Shown here: positions 26,521 through 36,117 of the stretch, one piece after another
How the letters are laid out: each line of letters begins with the position of its first letter
How positions within the stretch are numbered: the stretch's first letter is position 1
Assembly: GCF_009846755.1 (NCBI RefSeq)
Contig: NZ_AQOR01000008.1
Location: 62,001 to 126,000 of the forward strand
Length of the DNA: 64,000 nt
DNA from: Alcanivorax sp. S71-1-4
GTDB taxonomy: Bacteria > Pseudomonadota > Gammaproteobacteria > Pseudomonadales > Alcanivoracaceae
Reading direction: 5' to 3'
Made by a program: the position numbers and the translations under genes
The notes under the pieces: generated by a model
The model's input: the letters and a program-made list of their open reading frames with translations, nothing else
Told to the model about the DNA's origin: nothing
Database searches by the model: none

Positions 26521-26874
26521 ATGACGGATTACGACGATCTTGCCCGGTTCCGGAGCAAGTCAGGCAATGCCCACTTCGAACTGCGTCCGGTGCCGTCGCT
26601 GGCGCCTGCACAGACGGGCAACGGGGAATGTCTGCCACTGTCCGGGGCGGCGACAGCGCCCCGGCGGCAGGTCGCAGCATCGAAAAGCCTGCCGGAGCAG
26701 CCCGCTCTCCATCTGGAGATGGCGACGCAGGAGCGCGATATGCGTGCCCGCCGTGCGCAGTTGGCCGGGCTTTTTCGCCGCCCGGAGCCGCTGCCGGCAG
26801 GCCGCCTCGCCTCGTCGGGCACACTGCTCAAGCCGCTGTTGCGGCGTATCGCCGAGCAGGCTCGCCACGCCTGA
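26521..26874 (+). CDS. Small cellulose-operon accessory protein (BcsO/BcsP-like)
   Basis: 117 residues beginning MTDYDDLARFRSKSGNAHFE. The YDD..RF start, the Pro/Ala-rich variable centre and the C-terminal basic helix (RRAQLAGLFRRPEPL...KPLLRRIAEQ) resemble the small BcsO or BcsP proteins encoded ahead of bcsA in proteobacteria; this family call is tentative. GGCGGGAAGGT just before the ATG may serve as ribosome site. The protein is probably cytoplasmic. Its partner in some species, the ParA-like BcsQ, is absent here. The 293 bp before the next small frame contain no recognised gene. Confidence 0.5.
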   Translation: MTDYDDLARFRSKSGNAHFELRPVPSLAPAQTGNGECLPLSGAATAPRRQVAASKSLPEQPALHLEMATQERDMRARRAQLAGLFRRPEPLPAGRLASSGTLLKPLLRRIAEQARHA

Positions 26875-27167
26875 TCTGCGGTCCTCAAGGGGGGATGTCT
26901 GGTACACCAGGCAGCCATTGCCCGCAGCAACTTTCCAACAGACCAGCCTCCACTCCCTTGGCATACTGCGGCGTATGCATCTCCGCCGTCCGGCACGCCG
27001 GGGCGTATTCGACGTGATGCGCTGCACGGCTCATTCACGGTGGGAAATGTAACGTCACTGGTCTATTCAGGGCGGTGCAGGCAGGCTGACAGCATAGCCT
27101 TGTCCGAGGGAGCAGCGGGCTCGGCACCACCACCTTCGAGGCCGGCTGAAGAACCTGGAGGGAAGTA
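26875..27167 (+). other. Long spacer inside the cellulose operon
   Basis: 293 bp between the small accessory gene and the leader frame before bcsAB. No reading frame with a plausible ribosome site on the plus strand, no T-run terminator and no recognised riboswitch was seen. It may hold an internal promoter or leader RNA. Confidence 0.4.
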
Positions 27168-27245
27168 GTGAGCATTACTGGGGAAAGGCACCGGGTTCGG
27201 GTGCGACAGATTCACGGGCGTCAACAGGATGGGGGCGCCGGATGA
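27168..27245 (+). CDS. 25-residue leader frame coupled to bcsAB
   Basis: GTG start preceded by a strong GGAGGG with a 5-nt gap. It encodes MSITGERHRVRVRQIHGRQQ and five more residues; the net charge is basic. The TGA overlaps the ATG of bcsAB (ATGA at 27242). The bcsAB start itself has no separate strong ribosome site, so translation of the synthase may depend on this frame. It may be a real small protein, a regulatory leader, or the remnant of a longer gene. No family is recognised. Confidence 0.45.
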   Translation: MSITGERHRVRVRQIHGRQQDGGAG

Positions 27246-30200
27246 CCGCAGGGAAACGCACCTTGACTCGCCTCATGGCCTGGGCCGCCTGGCTGCTGGC
27301 CATTCCTCCTCTCTGGCTGTTCATTACCACCCCGATGAGTGTCGCCAACCAGGGGCTGCTGGGCCTGGCCAGTGTGGTAGTGATGATGCTGGCCAACCGG
27401 CTGCGGCCTGACTCACGCCGGATCTCTCTGTGGTTGATGTTGCTCTCGGTGGTCGTGTCCTCGCGTTATCTCTACTGGCGCGCCACGGACACACTGGTGT
27501 TCAACTCCGGGCTGGAAATGCTGCTGGGCTATGGCCTGTTCCTGGCCGAGCTGTATGCCTGGGTGATCCTGCTGTTCGGTTACCTGCAGACCCTCTGGCC
27601 ACTGGAGCGGCCGATCGTACCTCTGCCGGACGATATGTCGCGCTGGCCGAAGGTGGATATCTATATTCCCACCTACAACGAAAGTCTGGCCGTGGTGATG
27701 GACACGGTGCTGGCGGCGCAGAACATGGACTATCCGCGCGATCGCATGCAGATCTACATTCTGGATGATGGCCGTCGCGACGCGTTCGCCGATTTTGCCG
27801 CCCGTGCCGGGGTAGGCTACATCACCCGTGGCGACAACCAGCATGCCAAGGCCGGCAACCTGAACAACGCGCTGACGCAGACCGACGGTGAACTGATCTG
27901 CATCTTTGACTGTGATCACGTGCCGACGCGCGCCTTTTTGCAATCCACGCTGGGTGGTTTTCTCGAAGACGACAATCTGGCGCTGGTCCAGACACCGCAC
28001 TACTTCTATTCCCCGGACCCGTTTGAACGCAACCTCAGCGTGGCTGAAGAGTTGCCGCGTGAGGGTGAGCTGTTCTATGGCCCGGTGCAGAAGGGCAATG
28101 ATTTCTGGAACGCGACCTTCTTCTGCGGCTCCTGCGCGGTGATCCGCAGGCAGGCGCTGGCGGACACGGATGGCTTCGCGGTGGAAACCGTCACCGAGGA
28201 TGCGCACACTGCGCTCAAACTGCAGCGCAAGGGTTGGCGCACAGCGTTTCTCGGCTTGCCGCTGGCGGCGGGCCTGGCCACGGAAAGGCTGACACTGCAT
28301 ATCGGCCAGCGTGCCCGCTGGGCACGCGGCATGACGCAGATCCTGCGCCGTGACAATCCGCTGTTCGGACCCGGCCTCTCGATGATGCAGCGGCTTTGCT
28401 ACCTGAACGCGATGCTGCATTTCCAGTTCGCCTTGCCGCGCGTGGTGTTCCTGACGGCACCGCTGGCGTATCTGCTGCTGGGACAGAACGTGATCGCGTC
28501 ATCGGCCATGATGATCTTCGCTTATGCACTGCCGCACCTTGCCCACGCCATCTATACCAACTCGCGGCTGACCGGCCGCTATCGATATTCCTTCTGGGGC
28601 GAGATCTATGAAACCGTGCTCGCGTTTCACCTGATCAAGCCCACGCTGGTCACCCTGTTCGATCCCAGGCGCGGCAAATTCAACGTGACTGAAAAAGGCG
28701 GGCTGCTGGAAAAGGCGATGTTCGATTACCACGCCGTGCGCCCGCACCTGATCGTGGCGTTCCTGCTGACCGCCGGCATCGGCTGGGGTGTGGTGCGGCT
28801 GTACTGGAACGAGTTCTACGGCATTGAGCGCGACGTGATGCTGCTGAACCTGCTCTGGGCCGGCTTCAGCCTGCTGACCCTGCTGGCCGCGATTGCCGTT
28901 GCACGTGAACGCAAGCAGACCCGGACCACAGTACGTATTCCGGTGAACCTGCCGGCGCTGTTGTATCTCGACGATGGGCGCCAGCTTGGCTGCCGCACGG
29001 CGGATATTTCCATGGGCGGCGTGCGCCTGGTGTCATTGCCGGAGCCGGAATTGTCGGCGGGAGTCCGCGCGGTGGAAGTGCGTGTCGGGGACCACAGTGT
29101 GGTCATGCCGGCACAGATGGTCGCGGCCAGTGACCTGGGTGTGCGTTTGAAATTCAACGACTACGACCTGGACCAGCGTCGCCGCCTGGTACGCGTGGTG
29201 ATGGGGCGCGCCGATGCCTGGTTGCCGGATCACGAGCATCCCCGCGACCGGCCACTGCGCTCCCTCTGGGCGGTGGTGCGTGCCATCGCCGGCCTGTTCT
29301 TCACTTCCTGGATGCAACATACCCCTGCGCGTGATGCGGAAGAACGTTCAGGACGCTTCTGGCGCTGGGTGACGCGCATTACGTTATTGGTGCTGGTCGT
29401 CATGCTGGTGCTGCTTGCGATACGGCCGGTGCTGGCGCAGGACGCTACGGCGGAGGCCATCGGCGACATTGAAGTCGTGCCCACGGCTCGTGGCGGCACA
29501 CAACGGGCCGTCAGCCTGCGCGAAATGGGGCAGCCAGAAGGGCTGCTGCTGCGCGGTGATGGCTCCCAGGCCGGGGTGAGTTTCCCGGTGCGCAGCGATC
29601 AACTGGTGCAGTCCGCCTCCCTTCGGTTACGGGTCAGGCATTCACCCTGGTTGCTGCCGCGCCGTGGCACGTTGCGGGTGGAGCTCAATGGCCGCCTGCT
29701 GGATACCATTGACCTGTCCGATGGCAGTGATGCTGTGCACGACTACGAACTGGGCATCAACCCGGCACAACTGGTGGGTGACAACCGGCTTAATTTCCGT
29801 CTCAACGGTACGGTTGACGAACTCTGTCATGACCCGCTGGATGAACGCATCTGGGCCAGCGTTGTGGCCGATTCGGTAATCAGCATGTCGTTGACGCAAT
29901 TGCCGCTGGTCAATGACCTGAGCCTGTTCCCCCGCCCGTTTCTTGATAAAGGCACCGAACCGGTACAGTTGCCGGTGGTGTTTGGCGCCATGCCGGAGGC
30001 AGACAGCGTCCGCGCAGCGGCGATCCTGACGTCCTGGTTCGGTGTGCAGGCCGGCTACCGTGGGGCACGGTTTGCCGTGCAGTTTGATTCGCTGCCGCTG
30101 AAGAGCCACGCGCTGGTCTTCAGTACGGATGCCCATCCGGTACGGGGCCTGGCACTGCCCGACGGCGAAGGGCCGCGGGTGTTGGTGATGGATAACCCGA

Positions 30201-31633
30201 TGGCGCCGAATTTCAAGCTGCTGGTATTGCACGCGGCGCAGGCTGATGACCTGGTCCAGGCCGCACGCTTTCTGGCATTTCGCAGTGGCGAACTGCGGGG
30301 GCAGCAGGTACAGGCCGAGCCGGTGCAGGTGGGCGGGCGCAATCCGCACGATGCGCCCAACTGGGTGGATGTCAGCCGGCCGCTGCAACTGGGTGAGCTG
30401 GTGTCGCCACGTCAGCTGCGTGTCAGTGGTGTGTATCCCGGGCTCATCAATGTCAGTTTTCGTGCGGCGCCGAACCTGTTCCAGTGGCCCGGAGAAACCG
30501 TGCCCCTGTCGCTGAACTATCGCTTTCCCGAAGGCGACTGGCTGGACGAAGAGCGTTCCACGCTGGACGTGGCGCTCAACGGCCAGCATCTGGCGTCGCT
30601 GCCGGTGAACCGGCGCGGGTTGCTGGAGCAGACCTGGGGCTGGCTGGGCGGCCGGACTCGTCAGGAACACACGGTGATCCCGGTGTCACCGGAACTGATT
30701 CACGGCCAGAACCGGCTGTCGTTCTATTTCAACCTGCAATACCGCAGGCCGACGGTGTGTAACGCAGGGGTGCCCACGGATGTAGTGAGCCAGGTGGGAC
30801 CCGAATCGTTTCTCGACATGACCCATGTCGAGCACGCCACCATGCTGCCGAACCTGTCCTATTTTGTGGCAGCGGGGTATCCGTTCAGTCACTACGCCGA
30901 CCTGTCCACGACAGCCCTGGTGTTGCCGGCGCAGCCGGATGAAGCCGTGCTGTCGGCCGCGTTTGATCTGATGGCCCGGATCGGTGACGCCACCGGCCAC
31001 CCCGCTCACGCGATAGCAGTGGCCCTGGGCAGCGAAGCGCTACAGCGCCAGGCGGACCGTCACTGGCTGGTGGTGAGTGATTTTGCCAGGCCGCTGGTGA
31101 GCAGCGTGCTGCAGGGCAGCCGGCTGTATCCGCAGGAGGACCGGCTGCGTGTTCACCAGCGCGACGGGTGGGGCCGCCTGAGCGACCTGGTGCGCGGCGA
31201 TCTGCGCCTGCAGACCCGCGCGGCTGATCGTGCCCTCACCGGCCGTACCCAGGTGCAGGGTCTTTTCTCCATGCCGTCGCCCCTGAACGACGAGCGCTGG
31301 GTGGTGCTGGTCGGTGCCGCCGACACCCGTGCCTTGTCGCCGCTGGTGCAGTGGCTGGGGTCGGATGCCGTGGCGGCCGGTGCGCAGGACGACATGGTGC
31401 TGGTGGACAACGCCAGCACGATACGGAGCTACCGTGTCGGGCCGCGCCATCTGCATGGCGAGATGTCGTTGCCTGCGCGGCTGCAATGGATTTTCAACAG
31501 CCGCCCGGTGGTGGTGCTGGTGTTGTTGTTCGGCATCCTGCTGTGGCTGGTAACGCTGATGTATCCACGCTGGCATCTGCGCGAGCGCATGCGGCTCGGA
31601 CAGGTGCGATCTGATCGACAGGATGGACGATGA
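27242..31633 (+). CDS. bcsAB: Cellulose synthase, BcsA-BcsB fusion
   Basis: 1463 residues. BcsA part (1-730): membrane helices near 10-30, 36-52, 62-80 and 90-115, GT2 domain with DDG (175-177), DCD (223-225), TED (318-320) and QRARW (356-360), then more helices (about 400-435, 500-550). A PilZ domain follows with RKQTR (557-561) and DISMGG (588-593), the c-di-GMP contacts. BcsB part (about 733-1463): two carbohydrate-binding/flavodoxin-like repeats and a C-terminal helix (VVVLVLLFGILLWLVTLMY). The join holds a hydrophobic stretch ending RPVLAQDA, which looks like BcsB's former signal peptide. The enzyme makes beta-1,4-glucan from UDP-glucose and exports it. Such fusions are known from acetic acid bacteria (AcsAB). 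Confidence 0.93.
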   Translation: MTAGKRTLTRLMAWAAWLLAIPPLWLFITTPMSVANQGLLGLASVVVMMLANRLRPDSRRISLWLMLLSVVVSSRYLYWRATDTLVFNSGLEMLLGYGLFLAELYAWVILLFGYLQTLWPLERPIVPLPDDMSRWPKVDIYIPTYNESLAVVMDTVLAAQNMDYPRDRMQIYILDDGRRDAFADFAARAGVGYITRGDNQHAKAGNLNNALTQTDGELICIFDCDHVPTRAFLQSTLGGFLEDDNLALVQTPHYFYSPDPFERNLSVAEELPREGELFYGPVQKGNDFWNATFFCGSCAVIRRQALADTDGFAVETVTEDAHTALKLQRKGWRTAFLGLPLAAGLATERLTLHIGQRARWARGMTQILRRDNPLFGPGLSMMQRLCYLNAMLHFQFALPRVVFLTAPLAYLLLGQNVIASSAMMIFAYALPHLAHAIYTNSRLTGRYRYSFWGEIYETVLAFHLIKPTLVTLFDPRRGKFNVTEKGGLLEKAMFDYHAVRPHLIVAFLLTAGIGWGVVRLYWNEFYGIERDVMLLNLLWAGFSLLTLLAAIAVARERKQTRTTVRIPVNLPALLYLDDGRQLGCRTADISMGGVRLVSLPEPELSAGVRAVEVRVGDHSVVMPAQMVAASDLGVRLKFNDYDLDQRRRLVRVVMGRADAWLPDHEHPRDRPLRSLWAVVRAIAGLFFTSWMQHTPARDAEERSGRFWRWVTRITLLVLVVMLVLLAIRPVLAQDATAEAIGDIEVVPTARGGTQRAVSLREMGQPEGLLLRGDGSQAGVSFPVRSDQLVQSASLRLRVRHSPWLLPRRGTLRVELNGRLLDTIDLSDGSDAVHDYELGINPAQLVGDNRLNFRLNGTVDELCHDPLDERIWASVVADSVISMSLTQLPLVNDLSLFPRPFLDKGTEPVQLPVVFGAMPEADSVRAAAILTSWFGVQAGYRGARFAVQFDSLPLKSHALVFSTDAHPVRGLALPDGEGPRVLVMDNPMAPNFKLLVLHAAQADDLVQAARFLAFRSGELRGQQVQAEPVQVGGRNPHDAPNWVDVSRPLQLGELVSPRQLRVSGVYPGLINVSFRAAPNLFQWPGETVPLSLNYRFPEGDWLDEERSTLDVALNGQHLASLPVNRRGLLEQTWGWLGGRTRQEHTVIPVSPELIHGQNRLSFYFNLQYRRPTVCNAGVPTDVVSQVGPESFLDMTHVEHATMLPNLSYFVAAGYPFSHYADLSTTALVLPAQPDEAVLSAAFDLMARIGDATGHPAHAIAVALGSEALQRQADRHWLVVSDFARPLVSSVLQGSRLYPQEDRLRVHQRDGWGRLSDLVRGDLRLQTRAADRALTGRTQVQGLFSMPSPLNDERWVVLVGAADTRALSPLVQWLGSDAVAAGAQDDMVLVDNASTIRSYRVGPRHLHGEMSLPARLQWIFNSRPVVVLVLLFGILLWLVTLMYPRWHLRERMRLGQVRSDRQDGR

Positions 31634-34600
31634 ACTATTCCGACAGATTTCCCGCACAGCCAATGAGGCAGGGCAGGCGCCGTCACGGCCGCTGGCCACA
31701 CTTGCTGCTGGCCGGCGTCATGCTGCTGACACCGCCGGCATTCGCGCAGCAGGCCGGCGACAGTGTGCAGGCGCTGTATCGCCAGGCGGAATTCTGGGAA
31801 GCCAACAACCGCAATGACCTCGCCGCCGAGGCATTACAGCGGGTGCTGGAAGTGCAGCCGGACGATCCCGAAGCCCTGTATCAGCTGGCCCGGCTGGCGA
31901 TGGAGATGAACGATGACGCGGCGCTGGAGCGCTGGTCCGCCCGCCTGCAACGCGCAGCGCCAGACACTATCCAGTGGCGGCAGCTGCAGCAGTTGCGCCA
32001 GCGTAACCGCATCGACAGCGCCGGCCTGGCTGAAGCACGCCGCCTCGCCCAGGCGGGCGACAGCGCTGCTGCGTTGCAGCGCTACCGCAGCCTGTTCGAC
32101 GCCCAGTCGCCGCCACCGGATCTGGCGCTGGAGTATTACCAGACCATGGCGGGCGTACCAGAGGAGTGGCCTGCGGCCCGGCGCGGGCTGGAAGCGTTGC
32201 TGGCGCGCAATCCTGACGACCGCACCGTGGCGGTGGCGCTGGCGGAAATACTGACCTGGCGTGAGGGCAGCCGCACCGAGGGCATTCGCCGGCTGGAACA
32301 GATTGCTACCGAACAGGGGCTGGATACGCGCACCCGCGCCCTGTGGCGTCAGGCACTGGTGTGGCTGCCGGCGGAGCAGGGCCATGCCGATTATTTTCGT
32401 CGTTATCTGGTGCGCTTCCCCGACGACACGGAAATCAGCCGCAAGCTGAGCAGCGCCGGCCAGCCGGCCCGGGGCGCCGACCGTGCTGCAGGGTATGCCG
32501 CGCTGGAAAGGGGTGAGGAGAGCCCGGCACGCAACGCGTTCAATCGCGCCCTGCGTGCAGACCCGAACGATGCGCAGGCGCTGGCAGGCCTCGGGCTGGT
32601 GCAGCTGCGTGCGGGGGAATTCAGTGCTGCCCGGGTGTCGTTGTCGCGTGCCAGCCAACTGGAGCCGGCGCAGGCGTCGCAGTGGCGCGACGCCCTGGCG
32701 AGTGCGCGGTTTTATGAAGAACTGGAGGCGGCCCGTGCCCAGGTTGCCGCCGGCCAACTGGACCAGGCTGCTGCGCGCCTGGCGCCGTTGGCCAGTGATC
32801 CGCAACGCGGTGCCGATGCCCGGTTGCTGCAGGGCGATATTCAATTACGCCGCGATCGTCCGGATGCCGCCGAGGACATCTACCGTGCCCTGCTGCTGGA
32901 AGACAACAGCCTGCAGGCGGCGCGCGCCGGGCTGGCCAATGCGCTGCTGGCGCAACGCCGCTTTGACGAGGCTGAGGCCGTGTACGCCGACCTGCCTGCC
33001 AGCGCGCGGGGAGAGGGTGATTTCCGGCAGCAGCGGGTGGCCGTGTTGCGCGAGGATGCCGAAATGCTGATCGCCCAGGGCGACGTCGTGCGCGGCGAAG
33101 CGCTGCTGCAACAGGCGTTGCTGCTGCGTCCGCAGGACCCCTGGACACGGCTGTCTCTGGCGCGGCTGGCGGACCAGCGCGGCCAGCCGCTGGAGGCGCG
33201 CAACATCATGTTGCCGCTGGCGGGTGACCAGGCCAAGCCGCTGGGGCTGCGTGCCTCGGCCATGCTGGCGGTGGACCAGGCACGCTGGGACGATGCCGTG
33301 GCGCTGCTGCGCCGCATTCCCGCTGCCCAGCGTGATGCCGACACGCTGGCGCTACTGGCCACGGCTGAACGGGGGCAGCGCATTGCCGCGCTGGACCTGA
33401 CGCTCAGCAGCAATGACCCGTGGCAGGTCAGCCGGGCGCTGGACCAACTCTACACATCGCCACCGGAAGACCCGCGCGAGGTGGGCGCGGCGGCGATGGC
33501 GCTGGTGGAGCACGGCGAGCACACGCTGGCGCTGGTGCTGGTACGGCGTGACCTCAGCGACAGCCTGGCGGGCGATCTGGTGCGGGCGCCGGATCATTAT
33601 CTGGATCATGTCCAGGTCCTGGCCAGGGCAGGTCAGGAATTCGAAGCCGAACGCCTGCTGCAGCGCCTTCAGCAGGCCAGCGCCAATGACCCGGCGACGT
33701 TGCGCGAGCTGGTCACCGTGCGTCGCGGGCTGGTGGTGGCGCGGGCAGACCGGCTGCGCACCGAGGGCGCGCTGGCGCAGGCGTACGATGAACTGGTGCG
33801 GGAACTGAACCGCGCCCCGGACGATACCGCGCTGCTGCTGGCGCTGGGGCGGTTGTATCAGCAGGGCGGCATGCACGAGGAAGCCCGCCAGGTACAGGAC
33901 TATGTGCTGGCCCGCGCCCCCGGCAACAGTGAGGCGCGCCAGGCTGCTGTCCAGGGTGCACTGGCCGCCGGCGATACCCGGCGTGCCGAGCAACTGCTGG
34001 CCGATGCTGCGCCGCTGACCGAGCCGGCCATGTTGCTGCTGGCGGCCCGTACGGCCAGTGCCCAGGGCGAGAAACGCGAGGCCATCCAGCTTGCCCGCCA
34101 GGCCCGTGACGCGGAGCAGGCGCGCAACCTGAGCCGCTTCGATGCCTGGCAGTCCGGGGTGCTCGCCGATCTGCAACAGAACCCCTTCCGGCGTCGTGGC
34201 GGTGCCGGCCATGAAAGCCGCTGGCAGGCGCTGACCAGCGCGCCGGTGCCGCAGGACGACAACCCGCGCGGTGCATGGCTGCCGGGGCAGCGCCGCAGCA
34301 GCGGGGCCTGGCAGCCGGCGACCACGGATCAGCGGCGTTATGCGTCAGAGTCCTTTGATACCGGCCTGCCGGCGACCCCCGCTGGTGCGCCTGCAATGGT
34401 TGCCGGGAGTGATGCGCCGGCATCGGCGTACCCGAGCTGGGGGGTGGACAATTGGTCTGCGTCAGCGCCGGGTTATACCCCGCACCGTTATGGCGACCCC
34501 TACACCGGCTACGGCAGCCGCGATATGGCGACGCTGTCGGCCGCACCCGGCAGCCGCCGCCCGACCCCTGCAGAGCAGACCCGGATCGAGGAAATCGACA

Positions 34601-36117
34601 CCTTTCTTGACCAGCTGCAGGATGAAGTCGCCACGCGTGCCGGCGGTGCCCTGGCGATCCGGCACCGGGACGGCGAGTCCGGCCTGAGTGGCCTGACCGA
34701 GGTCAGCGGCGAGATATCACTGTCCGGTGTGCCGCTTGAAAGCGGGCGCGTGGCATTGAAGGCGATGCCGGTATTCCTGAACGCCGGTGCCGTCTCGGGC
34801 AGCGCGCGCGGGCGCTTTGGCAGTGGCCCGCTGGTGAGCGGCGCTGAGGCGCTGGACGAGGCACTGTCCGCTGTGCAGTCACTGCTGGACGGCGTGACCC
34901 AGACCGCCTACAGCTATGATCAGGCCGAGCAGGCGCTGGCCGCTGCGATAGCATCGGGCACTGCCACGCCCCAGGAAATTGCCGCGCTGGAAGCCACGCG
35001 CGATACCGCGCTGCTGAATTTCCAGTCGGGCGCCTCGCGCAATCTGTTGTTTGAAGCAGGGATCGACATTGATGCGTTGCCGGCCGCGCAGCGTGCGTTC
35101 CTGGATGACTTCCTGCAGAACGAATTCGGCAGCAGCGATTTCTCCCTGGACGACACCGACCTGGCCGCCTATCTGGCCAGCAGCGGCCGGCTGGAACAAC
35201 TGGTGGCGGACATCCGTGGCCGGGCAATTGCCTATTCCCGCGCTGCACGGGCACCGGACACCCAGTCCGCGTCCGGCCTGGGCCTGTCGCTTGGCTATCA
35301 AGATGGCAGTTTCTCGGCCGATATAGGCAGTACGCCACTGGGTTTTGAAGTGGAAAACCTGATTGGTGGCCTGCAATGGCAGCCGGAGGTCGCGGGCCAC
35401 ACCCGGGTGCTGCTGCGCGGCCAGCGGCGCGCGGTGACGGACAGCCTGCTGTCGTATTCCGGCGTCGAGGACCCGGTCAGCGGTCGCCGCTGGGGCGGGG
35501 TGGTGCGCACCGGTGGTGACCTGGGGCTGAATTATGACGACGGTTACCTGGGGGTGTATGGCAGTGTGGGGCTGTACCGCTATACCGGCCGGCAAGTGGC
35601 CGACAACCGGGGGCTGTTCATCGGTGTCGGCAGTTACCTGCGGCCGATCAACGAGGCCTACCGCACCCTGCAGGCTGGCGTGAACGTGAACTACATGGGG
35701 TTCCGCGACAACCTGGGTTACTTCACCCTGGGCCATGGCGGATATTTCAGCCCCCAGAGCTATGTCAGCCTGTCGTTGCCGGTGAGCTATACCCGGACCC
35801 GCCAGCGGCTTACCTGGCGCGCCAGTGTGGCGCCCGGTTTCCAGAGCTACAGCCAGGATGCCAGCCCTTATTTCCCGACCCGCTCACGGGACCAGATGTG
35901 GCTCGACATCCTCGCTACCTCTGGCGTGTTGCCGGCTTCATACTACGCGGCAGACAGCGACAGCGGCCTGGGCCTGAACATGGGGCTGGGCATGCAGTAC
36001 CGCGTGGGTCCCGGGCTTGAACTGGGCGCGCGTATCGACTACGACACCTTCGGTGAATATTCCGAGACCTCGGCCTTGATTCACCTGAACTACACCCTGG
36101 AGCCGCGCAGTGACTGA
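31630..36117 (+). CDS. bcsC: Cellulose export protein, TPR scaffold and outer-membrane barrel
   Basis: 1495 residues. Signal peptide (MRQGRRRHGRW...LTPPAFAQQ) cleaved near residue 38, then about 20 tetratricopeptide-like repeats up to about 870, a Pro/Ser/Gly-rich linker (about 875-1000), and the BcsC C-terminal barrel domain. The barrel shows GLGLSLGYQDGSFSADIG, STPLGFEVENLIGGLQW and DSLLSYSGVEDPVSG. BcsC guides cellulose through peptidoglycan and the outer membrane. About 140 residues (roughly 1070-1215) of predicted helix separate the first barrel-domain strands from that core, longer than the roughly 30 residues in E. coli BcsC. It overlaps bcsAB by 4 nt and bcsD by 8 nt. Confidence 0.92.
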   Translation: MNYSDRFPAQPMRQGRRRHGRWPHLLLAGVMLLTPPAFAQQAGDSVQALYRQAEFWEANNRNDLAAEALQRVLEVQPDDPEALYQLARLAMEMNDDAALERWSARLQRAAPDTIQWRQLQQLRQRNRIDSAGLAEARRLAQAGDSAAALQRYRSLFDAQSPPPDLALEYYQTMAGVPEEWPAARRGLEALLARNPDDRTVAVALAEILTWREGSRTEGIRRLEQIATEQGLDTRTRALWRQALVWLPAEQGHADYFRRYLVRFPDDTEISRKLSSAGQPARGADRAAGYAALERGEESPARNAFNRALRADPNDAQALAGLGLVQLRAGEFSAARVSLSRASQLEPAQASQWRDALASARFYEELEAARAQVAAGQLDQAAARLAPLASDPQRGADARLLQGDIQLRRDRPDAAEDIYRALLLEDNSLQAARAGLANALLAQRRFDEAEAVYADLPASARGEGDFRQQRVAVLREDAEMLIAQGDVVRGEALLQQALLLRPQDPWTRLSLARLADQRGQPLEARNIMLPLAGDQAKPLGLRASAMLAVDQARWDDAVALLRRIPAAQRDADTLALLATAERGQRIAALDLTLSSNDPWQVSRALDQLYTSPPEDPREVGAAAMALVEHGEHTLALVLVRRDLSDSLAGDLVRAPDHYLDHVQVLARAGQEFEAERLLQRLQQASANDPATLRELVTVRRGLVVARADRLRTEGALAQAYDELVRELNRAPDDTALLLALGRLYQQGGMHEEARQVQDYVLARAPGNSEARQAAVQGALAAGDTRRAEQLLADAAPLTEPAMLLLAARTASAQGEKREAIQLARQARDAEQARNLSRFDAWQSGVLADLQQNPFRRRGGAGHESRWQALTSAPVPQDDNPRGAWLPGQRRSSGAWQPATTDQRRYASESFDTGLPATPAGAPAMVAGSDAPASAYPSWGVDNWSASAPGYTPHRYGDPYTGYGSRDMATLSAAPGSRRPTPAEQTRIEEIDTFLDQLQDEVATRAGGALAIRHRDGESGLSGLTEVSGEISLSGVPLESGRVALKAMPVFLNAGAVSGSARGRFGSGPLVSGAEALDEALSAVQSLLDGVTQTAYSYDQAEQALAAAIASGTATPQEIAALEATRDTALLNFQSGASRNLLFEAGIDIDALPAAQRAFLDDFLQNEFGSSDFSLDDTDLAAYLASSGRLEQLVADIRGRAIAYSRAARAPDTQSASGLGLSLGYQDGSFSADIGSTPLGFEVENLIGGLQWQPEVAGHTRVLLRGQRRAVTDSLLSYSGVEDPVSGRRWGGVVRTGGDLGLNYDDGYLGVYGSVGLYRYTGRQVADNRGLFIGVGSYLRPINEAYRTLQAGVNVNYMGFRDNLGYFTLGHGGYFSPQSYVSLSLPVSYTRTRQRLTWRASVAPGFQSYSQDASPYFPTRSRDQMWLDILATSGVLPASYYAADSDSGLGLNMGLGMQYRVGPGLELGARIDYDTFGEYSETSALIHLNYTLEPRSD

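Noticed and set aside
26391..27017. A 208-codon frame overlapping the small BcsO/BcsP-like gene
   Set aside because: It begins before the CRP site, lacks a ribosome site, and is Cys/Gly/Arg-rich out-of-frame sequence.
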